Below the pieces are notes generated by a model. The model searched no databases, was not told where the DNA came from, and saw nothing but the letters and a program-made list of their open reading frames with translations. Below, in pieces: positions 57,001 to 64,000 of a DNA stretch of 64,000 nucleotides. The stretch lies in assembly GCA_004335835.1 (NCBI GenBank), contig RWJK01001124.1:169793-233792 (forward strand). The letters are read 5' to 3'. The position numbers and the translations under genes were made by a program. How positions within the stretch are numbered: position 1 is the stretch's first letter; every line of letters begins with the position of its first letter. This DNA comes from Scenedesmus sp. ARA3. Lineage: Eukaryota > Chlorophyta > Chlorophyceae > Sphaeropleales > Scenedesmaceae.

Positions 57001-59176
57001 GTGCGCTAGCTGTACCAGCAGAACACGGGTGTTAACATGTCGTCATGAGAAGTTTCCAGCTTGTTTGGTCAAGTTGTTGTGTCGCCAGGCCATCGGCAGG
57101 CTGTAGCTGCACCTACAGGTGCGCGAATGATGTCAGCATGCGTGTAAAAGCAAAACGGGCCCGTTGACTGCAGTTGCGACACCGTTGTGAGTCTGTGGTC
57201 ACACCTGTTGTGCCGTCAAGCGCTGTGTACTCGTGGCACCTGCCTGTTCATGACAGCGTACAGTGGTGCGTGCATCGTATCTATCCTGCAGCCAGCCTTG
57301 ATTCAACGACCAAATAATGTCTTCTCGCGCGCTCCTGCAAGCATGCTGTCGGCCCTGACCCACCGGGATCTCTTCGTAATTGCTGACTCAAGTTCTGCTT
57401 TCACGTCCTGCAGGCCATCGCGGACTCCGCAGGCGACTGGCCGGCCCTGGTGGGCTTCCTGCAGCGCCGCAACGCGCTGCCGCCCGCCGCGCCGCTATCA
57501 GCGCAGCCGCGGCAGCTGCTGGTGGGCGTGGCGCGCACAGCACTCACGGAGCGGCTCAGCCTGGCCACAGTGCGGCTCATCTTTGACCGGCTGCTGCAGG
57601 TGGGCGGTGTGCACGCCTCGATAACAAGCAGCGCACATGACCTGTTCAGCAGCTTGGGGCTGTATTGGTGGCTACATGTGGGTGCAGTGCTGTTGTGGGT
57701 TTGTGTCGTCTGCCACATGCATGAGGCACATCACAGATGCTCAGTTCTCCTCGTGAGGGACCAGCAGTGGCATGTTGATTCACTGCTGACGTGTGGGTTG
57801 CTGGTGCGGCTGCATTGCAGGCTTACGCAGATGCTATGGCCCGAGCAGCAGCCAGCAGCAGCAGCAGCAGTGCCACAGGCGCAACAACAACAACCAGCGC
57901 CGCCGCAGCAGCAGCGCCTGCATCAGCTGCGCCTGCTTCTGCCACTGGCAGCGGCGCTGCTGCTGCTGCAGCAGCAGGCTTGCCGGTGCCGCTGCTGGCT
58001 GTGCCTGCAGTGACTGTCATAACGCCCAACGAGCTTGCGCGTGACCTGTTCCAGTGGGTGCATGATGAAGAAGTGGTGGATGCACTGTACCTGCAGGTGA
58101 GCCGGCAGCAGCAGCAGCAGCAGTAACGGCAGCAGCATGTTTTACACATGGATCTTCTGGCTGTGTGCCAGTGCATTGCCGCATACCTGGTTGGCGTGCG
58201 AGAGTTAGCGCTGCCATGGTCTCCACTGCTTGAAAGCCCTGGTGTTTGCATTGAGGTCCGGTCACGCAGCCTGCGCAATGTACAGTTGTTAGTCCGCGGT
58301 CGGCTGCTGCCGGCGGCACATTGCTACTGCTTTTTGCTCAGCTCACACTGTTGCTGCTGCTCCTGCTGCTTCGCTGCACACGCACGAGCGCAGGCCGTGG
58401 TGAGCGAGTACTGCGCAGCCTCAGACGCCGTCGGAGTGGTGCCGCCTGCCTATCTGCAGCTGCTGGCAGTCGACCTGCTGCTGCAGCAGGAGCAGCACTA
58501 CCAAGCAGTACAGCTGCTGTACAGCCAGCCGAGCTGCGGCTCCAGTCAGCTTGCTCAGCACTTGCTGGAAGTTGCAAGCAGCAGAGATGGAGCCTTGGGC
58601 TTAGCAGCAGCAGCAGCTGGCGTGGCAGGGCACGCTGGCGGGATCGCAAATGATTCAAGCGGCAGTGCAGGCAGCGACGTAGTAGCAGCAGCAGCAGCAG
58701 CTGGTGATGCTGCTGCAGGGCTGGCTGGGCCTTTGCTGCAGCGGCAGAGTGTGTATGACAGCAGCCCGGGTGCTGCCATGGCTTTGGCTCTCGCAATGGA
58801 TATGATGGGCCGCCAGGCTGTGCCAGAGCTGCGTGCCGTGTCTGGCAGCAGCAGCAGCAGCAGCGCAACAAGTGCAAGCGCAGCCGCCACAGCAGCAGGT
58901 GGTGCTGCTGGTGCTGGCGGGAAAGTCTGCACGGCGGCACTCGTGCGGCAGCTGCTCAGCACAGGGCAGGTGCTGCATGCGGCGCGGCTGGCGCGCACTG
59001 CGGGCGGCGTGGCGGCTGTCGGTGTGCCTGCGAGCACTTTCCTGCAAGTTGCAGCCGCCAGCGGGGATGCGGGCGCGTTTGCTGCAGTGTACAGGGTGAT
59101 GCGGCCACACCTGGTGGGCACTTGGCCTGACTTCAGCGCTGCGCGTGCTCACTTCTGGGGCACAACCGCTGCATAG
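54029..59176 (+). CDS. RMC1: RMC1/Mic1-like regulator of the MON1-CCZ1 complex
   Basis: Exons: 54029-54232, 54707-54936, 55274-55445, 55809-56162, 56563-57000, 57414-57599, 57821-58096, 58394-59176 (TAG); 880 residues, all phases consistent. In other eukaryotes RMC1 is a subunit of the MON1-CCZ1 exchange factor for Rab7 and acts in late endosome/vacuole traffic. The N-terminal beta-propeller-like part has FVTYDDATQQLLVVKGGHVF, IALRPSLDNRLLAVQRS, VTSRAVELNQF, WLLKMYGRVYL and VQLSVVDNTLLVHHLDTSVV. The C-terminal helical Mic1 domain has LVGFLQRRN, ITPNELARDLFQWV, LLQQEQHYQAVQLL and VRQLLSTGQVLHAARLARTA. Ala/Ser runs enlarge several loops. Introns before exons 2 and 5 and after exon 5 carry junction copies. 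Confidence 0.9.
54440..54760 (+). repeat. Two upstream copies of the RMC1 exon 2 acceptor and start
   Basis: CTTGCAG|GAAG plus the PPVIALRPSLD codons occurs with first exon bases at 54464, 54586 and 54707 (real); steps are 122 and 121 bp. Some of the preceding intron, including TGCATGTTGTTGCTTGCAG, is copied too. Confidence 0.95.
55567..55642. repeat. Palindromic G/C-block element in an RMC1 intron
   Basis: GGGGTGATATCA occurs twice, and the second forms the perfect 12-bp palindrome GGTGATATCACC at 55627-55638. A TATCACC with a C-run just upstream could pair with either. Located in the intron 55446-55808. Confidence 0.7.
56340..56395 (+). repeat. Upstream copy of the RMC1 exon 5 acceptor and start
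   Basis: CTGCAG|GTGCAGCTGAGCGT with the LDNTL codons lies 213 bp before the real start at 56563. Confidence 0.85.
57085..57125 (+). repeat. Downstream copy of the RMC1 exon 5 end and donor
   Basis: GCCATCGGCAGGCTG...CAG|GTGCGCG, 118 bp after the real boundary at 57000. One change gives an internal TAG. Confidence 0.85.
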
Positions 59177-59926
59177 ATGAAGGATGTTACGGTTGATACT
59201 TGGGGTGCTGCAGTGGTGTGGGATGCGTGTGGGTTTGAGGTGTGGTGACAACTTGAGGGCTGGGCAGCTCAGCATGAGTTTGAATCATGCAGGCAGTGTT
59301 GTGGCTGCTCCGCTGGCGGTGCGGTTTTACAGGATTAATCTGGCTTCTGCGTTCCAGCCTCTGAACTGGACTTGCTGATTTAAGGCAGGTTGCTGCCACA
59401 GTGCAGGAGGGGGCTGTTGTCAGGGTTGCGTTTCACGCTGTGAAAAGCGGCTGAGCAGTGGTAGATGGTGACTGTGGTGTAGACAGTTTTGACGGAACGG
59501 TGTACGTACCATGTACATACAAAACGGCTGTGCAGCACCCATGCATACTGTCATCCCCGTTGGTGTGTGCAGGGTCGTCTCTGGTAACCTGCTGTGCCCC
59601 ACAACCCTACTGCCAGTGATGGGACTTTAGCGATGCCATTACGAAGAATCCTGGATTCCATACGGACTTCAACAACAAGGAAGCAGGAAACAGCATTGAA
59701 TCAAGGCGATACACCTCAGGCCGGCTTGCCAGTTGTGAACTGCTGCGATCAAGACGTTTTCGACCTGTTTCGCTGCAGACATAGCCCGGAAACGGTCATA
59801 CTGTAATGGGGATAGTAGGTAGCAAAGATGAAGCAGGCAAAGTGATTCTGGGCAACTTGCCCCCTGGGTTCCTGGACAAAAAGGTGCAGCCTGACTGCAC
59901 TGCTGGTGTCTGCATCAGCACCCGGC
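59177..59926. other. Intergenic stretch, no supported gene
   Basis: A TGTAA motif near 59805 could end the RMC1 transcript but lies 630 bp past its stop. Nothing else is recognised. Confidence 0.35.
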
Positions 59927-61256
59927 ATGCAGATGCCAGAAACCATTGCAGCTGCTGAATGCTGTGATAATATTTCACAGGGATTGGAGCTGAGAGATAC
60001 TTTGGACGCCTGTCTGGAGAAGAATATGTGGTTCTTCTCTATAGGTGCGCAACTGCCGCTGCTGCTGCTGCTGCTGCTGCTGCTACCGTATTGCTGCTGC
60101 TGCTCCTACAGCAGCTGATGCTGCATCAACTGCTAGTGCACGCTCTGCATGGAGTCGTGTGCAGCCCTTTGCTTGCAGGCATGCTATTGACTTCGTGTGT
60201 GTGCCTGCAGGAGGGCTGCTGCTCACCATCCCCATCTGCATCAAGTTCAGGGTGAGCCCAGCAATGTGTGCTCAACACACCTGTCATTGGCTGTCATTGG
60301 CTGCTCGTCATTACCATGCATGTTGTAAAGAGCAAAACCAATGTGGCCAGCACCCGCAGTGACAGCCTGCCCATGCCTTGCTCCAGCATGCATCCTCAGC
60401 TGCCAGCAAACATCAGCTATGCATGCACTTTGCCAGGGAGCAGAGAACTTCAGCTTGAGCCAGTTGTGAAAAATTGCAGTAGCAGCATTGCGCTGTACAC
60501 CAGCACACCACAGAGTCCTGCATGCCAATGTAACTGTGTAGCCAATGACTGTTCGCAGACGCCACGTGCAATCCTCTCACAGCTTTGCACATGCATGCCC
60601 GATGCCTCCTGCGGTTGTGGTTTGTGTCACTGCAGACGGAGCGGCCGTTCTTTGTAGCAGCAGTGACGTGCCCATTTGCAGACATGTACTTTGGTGAGCC
60701 AGCAGCATGACAGCATGGCAGCGCAATGATATGGCTGCTTCACTTGCAGAGAGAGATCCCCACTAGCCAGCCAACAAGTGGCAGCCAAAAATGCTGATGT
60801 TGCATTGCATAGCCAGCAGAGTTTGCGTGCATGTAGTACATATGTAATGATGCGCAGAGGTGACGTGCATTGCGGCAGGGCTCATTGAACCTGCAGCGTA
60901 GCACGATGCAGGAACAGAGCAGGCCCTCAGGCTGATTCAGGGTACTGTCACAGACAGTTGCTGAAGCAGTATACGGCGCCAGGAAGCTGTTCATAATTAA
61001 ATCCCTGCTTGTAGTGTGTCCGAAGTGAATGGGTCTGCTGCTACTGCTTGCAGGCACACTCAGATGTACGCCTGAGAACGAAGCGTTCCGGGAACACTAC
61101 AGGCAATTGCAGGAAGCATACAATCAGCCAGTCGGCCAGCAACAGGAGCGCAGATGGCAGCCGCCGCAGCAGGAAGGCAGCGGCAGCAGCAGTAGCAGTA
61201 GTGAGAGCGGCAGCGGCAGCAGTAGTGGCAGCAGCAACTGGTGGCGGCGTCGATAG
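59927..61256 (+). CDS. Small two-helix membrane protein, unknown
   Basis: Exons: 59927-60044, 60211-60251, 60636-60693, 61054-61256 (TAG); 139 residues, phases consistent. Start ATG 59927, or 59933 two codons later. An acidic N-terminus is followed by LDACLEKNMWFFSIGGLLLT with IPICIKFR (first membrane segment), then RPFFVAAVTCPFADMYFG (second), then RCTPENEAFREHYRQLQEAY and a Gln/Gly/Ser tail ending WWRRR. The compact 'Cys-helix, short basic turn, helix, conserved Asp-x-x-x-Gly' plan is like small organelle inner-membrane proteins, but I cannot name the family. The four-exon model rests on phase and splice consensus. Confidence 0.6.
60055..60105 (+). repeat. CTG-rich tract in intron 1 of the small membrane protein gene
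   Basis: CCGCTG(CTG)n with one interruption begins about 10 bp into the intron. Confidence 0.8.
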
Positions 61257-61855
61257 CAGCATGGTGGCGGGTGTGTTCAAGGCTTGATGAAGAAACCGAT
61301 CTCCGCCACGTGCTGGCAAGAAGAAGTTCAGCTATTTGTACATGTCAGTTCGTATCGTTGGTTGCTGTGGTTGGGGTCAGCTCAATCCTTGTGGCGAAAT
61401 AGCCCACTTGTGCAGGTGACCACCCTCACTGGATGAATGATGAGCAACATGGAGCAGCAGCAGCACCGGCAAGAGAGGCACAGAACCCTGCTGCATCATT
61501 GGCATAGCAGCCGACGTTGAAATATGATTGGCATTCATCTTCAGCCTGTAGTGCTATGCCCATGCCATCAACATGGCGCATCTCACGTGAGCACCACAGA
61601 CATAACCCGCTGTACCAAGTTCTTTTGCATATCTACCAGATATTGGTATGGCAGGACAATCCGATGCAGTCTTATGCGTTCCAATCTTTAGTTACAACTC
61701 CCATCAACAAAACAAGGCGTTCAGGCTTACCGATTCGGACAAGGCCCACCAGGACTTGCGAGCCACACATAAAGCTGCATATCAACGTGTTCTCAAAAGC
61801 TTTCATTATGCTTTGCTGATTGATAGTAAGGCGTAGGAGGACGCAGAAGACCTCC
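61257..61855. promoter_or_regulatory. Intergenic region upstream of the receiver-domain gene
   Basis: About 600 bp; presumably holds its promoter. No motif or other gene is recognised. Confidence 0.35.
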
Positions 61856-64000
61856 ATGCTCTCTTCAGTTCATGCTGCACACCTGGAAAGTGTGCTCCAC
61901 CCCCAGGACGTCCACGTGCTGCTGGTGGACGACGAGCAGCTGAGCAGGCTTGTCGTTGGGAACCTGCTGAGAAAATGCGACTACAAAGGTGAGGAGGGCT
62001 GTGCAAGGCGACCAAAGGCAGGGCATGCAACGCTTCCGGCAGAAGCTGTGCGTCCACATCTATGGCTTGTATCAGAAGGAAAGCAAACCGTGACAGTCGT
62101 TGTTTGCAGCACAGCTGTTGATGTGTGGCGGTGGTGCTTGTGCTCAGCAGCAGCAGGAGTGGTGGAGAAGCGCCTGCAGGCCGAGGTGTCGGTGTTTTCA
62201 GTCATAATGGTCATCTGCTTGCCTTGAACTGACCATGACCTATCACCCAACTGTCTTGGTTGTGCTTCCTGTTCTGTTGTGCAGTGACTGTGGCGGAGAG
62301 TGGAGCACAGGCTTTGGAAGTGCTGCAGCGCTCCCTGCCTGGCACATTCCAGCTCATCCTCACGGTGAGACAGCTTACCGCCAGCAGCCACATCACAGTC
62401 ACTGGATTGGATGGATTATACGGTTTTCTGTTGTTTGTAGCAGCTGGCAGATGTGCTGTCTGGTGTTTGTAGCAGCTGGCAGATGTGCTGTCTAGGGGCA
62501 TACATGTGCTCTGCCCATCCACATCATGTGGTGTTCCTGCAAGTGTCTCACCTGGCACTGCCAGTTGCACTTGCCCCAGAGCCACAGCTGTGCAACAAAT
62601 ACAAACACACGAATAATTGTTGGTTTCCTTTGTCTGCTTGCAGGACGTGATGATGCCGGATGTGGATGGCCTGGACATCCTGCGCTACGTGCGGTCAAAC
62701 GCACAGCTGGCAGACCTGCCTGTCATCAGTGAGTGGCAGCAGCTAGGGCAAGCAGCAGCAGAAGGGATTCAGCTCTGCCACTAGCAGCAGTAGTAGTATG
62801 GCGCTGCACCACAGCCGAACAGTTGGAAGCCTGCCCGCTGGACAGCGCTGGTGGTGCTGGTGCTGGATGCGCACATCTTGTTGCGCATGGCTGCACAGCA
62901 TTGCAGAAGCAGCTGCGCCTGCTACAACAGCGATGGCTGCTGCCGGGGAAGCATGCAGCTAGCACTAGCAGTTCAAGCCTATCTGTGCTTCGTGCTGCTT
63001 TCCTGCAAGCAAGCCACATCCCTTCGCTCACTGCGCCTGCTTCTGCCCTGATTCTCCGCTCATCTGCCGTGCTGCGTGCACCTTCCTCCTGCAGTGATGT
63101 CTGCAAATGAGCGCAAGGATGCTGTGTTTGAGGCCATCAGGGGTGGTGCTGAGGAGTATCTGGTCAAGCCAGTGACCAAGAAGGAGGTGCAGAACATCTG
63201 GCAGCATGTGTGGAAGCGGCTGTCAGCAGCCAAGCTGCTGAGGGATCAGCATGAGGTGAGCAACAGGCCCCACAGCAGTATTCAACAGCTGGATGTTATG
63301 GATCAAGCAGCTGGAGATTATGCACAGATTTGTGTTGCCTTGCTTGGGGAAGTGAGGCAAGGCGTCTACGATGTCATGCTTGTATGCACCGGTGATGTGT
63401 GTGCATGCATGTGTTGGTGTGCCTGCGCTGACACATGCGTGTTCCATGCTGCCCGCTGCTGCTCCTGCTGTCATGGCGCAGGCTGACCTGCACACTGATG
63501 ATGCACCAGCAGCAGTGACGACAACTGGCACGCAGCCCACCAGCAACAACACCACCAGCTTGGGCTCAAGCCAGCAGCAGCAGCAGCAGCTGGTGCAGCA
63601 GCAGCAACAGCAGCTGCAAGTGCAGCAGCGGCAGCTCTTGCAGTCCATGCAGCAGCTGCACCGCACGCCGCAAGTTGTGCAGCAGCCGGATCCGCTAGCG
63701 CCAGGTCAGCAGCGGCCCAAGCAGCAGCAGCAGCAGCAGCAAAGACAGAAGGTGGTGCTCTCGCAGTGGCTGCAGCGCGCGAAGCGCTCTGTCAATGCAA
63801 AGGAGTCCATCTGGCTGTTCTGCGAGGTGCTGCTGCTGCTGCAGGACATCGCAGCAGCGACAGCAGGCAGCAGTGCAGGCCTGCTGCCACCAGGCGTAGT
63901 GAGGCCCAGTCGGCTGCTGCTGCACAGCAGCGGCAGGGTGACTGCTGCAGCTACTGCAGCAGCAGTAGACGGCCAGGAGGAGGCAGCGTACCAGTCGCCA
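61856..64000 (+). CDS. Receiver domain fused to a SPA-like kinase region, 3' end outside the window
   Basis: Exons: 61856-61988, 62285-62364, 62644-62728, 63095-63255, 63482 to beyond 64000; 326 residues visible, phases consistent. Residues 19-135 form a response-regulator receiver: VHVLLVDDEQLSR with Asp25/26, LILTDVMMPDVDG with the phospho-acceptor Asp72, MMSANER with Ser102, and EEYLVKPVTKKEVQNIWQHV with Lys124. The VKP...W-QHVW-R end is typical of plant pseudo-response regulators, but unlike those the phospho-Asp is kept. A poly-Gln stretch follows, then VVLSQWLQRAKRSVNAKES, LPPGVVRPSRLLLHSSGRV and AAYQSP. These fit the N-terminal kinase-like part of SPA proteins (VSLR-WL..., V.NVRPS..., WYTSPEE), partners of the COP1 ubiquitin ligase in light signalling. 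The SPA assignment is inference. Coiled coil and WD40 repeats would be expected downstream. Confidence 0.75.
62435..62493 (+). repeat. Tandem duplication inside intron 2 of the receiver gene
   Basis: TTTGTAGCAGCTGGCAGATG + TGCTGTCT occurs twice in a row. It is purely intronic and touches no splice junction, unlike most duplications in the window. Confidence 0.85.

Noticed and set aside
1598..57125. Intron gain by tandem duplication of an AGGT-containing exon segment as the cause of the arrays.
   Set aside because: That model predicts introns starting with a copy of the next exon's start and ending with a copy of the previous exon's end. Here each copy repeats the same junction.
1..64000. tRNA, rRNA or autonomous transposon genes.
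   Set aside because: I looked for typical transposase/reverse-transcriptase motifs and for tRNA-like stems and found none I could support.

Overview
This window is nuclear DNA of a eukaryotic green alga. Genes lie on both strands and are broken by many GT–AG introns of about 60–600 bp. Exons are rich in CAG-type triplet runs (poly-Gln, poly-Ala, poly-Ser). The gene set is that of a photosynthetic eukaryote: a chlorophyllase, a SPA-type light-signalling fragment, a DUF4864 protein, a nucleolar GTPase, RMC1 and ENY2. A chlorophycean alga of the Scenedesmus/Tetradesmus kind would fit the composition, but the species is inference. I saw no rRNA, tRNA or CRISPR array.

Layout: NSN1/nucleostemin GTPase (minus, 115-6774), divergent from WRAP73 (plus, 7345-10907); a large MYND zinc-finger protein (plus, 11803-16276); an alpha/beta hydrolase (plus, 17104-19344); an XPA-C-like gene interrupted by one TAG (plus, 20131-21328) and a possible unknown gene (21739-22453); a ten-exon MFS transporter (plus, 22836-28947); about 4 kb without a supported gene; chlorophyllase (minus, 33088-37153); a tandem pair of unknown nuclear-type proteins (plus, 38791-41361 and 43779-46553) inside a roughly 5-kb segmental duplication; a gene-poor stretch; a DUF4864 protein (minus, 50542-51731); ENY2 (plus, 52923-53836); RMC1 (plus, 54029-59176); a small two-helix membrane protein (plus, 59927-61256); and the 5' part of a receiver-domain protein fused to a SPA-like kinase region (plus, 61856 to the window edge). 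I assembled gene models by hand from splice consensus and reading phase. Most keep one open frame across all exons.

The most striking feature is not a gene. In six unrelated genes on both strands, short segments spanning an exon-intron junction are tandemly duplicated, usually with a period near 95-145 bp. I count about 41 extra junction copies. Copies of an exon end plus donor lie downstream of the real exon; copies of an acceptor plus exon start lie upstream. The copies are therefore left as pseudo-exons inside introns. The extreme case is an eight-copy array in the MFS gene. Two 134-bp units in NSN1 look identical, which suggests the process is recent. One copy in NSN1 is an intact, in-frame 54-nt cassette exon.

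The second point of interest is the right-edge gene: a receiver domain with intact phosphorylation residues and a PRR-like C-terminal end, followed in the same reading frame by a SPA-like sequence.
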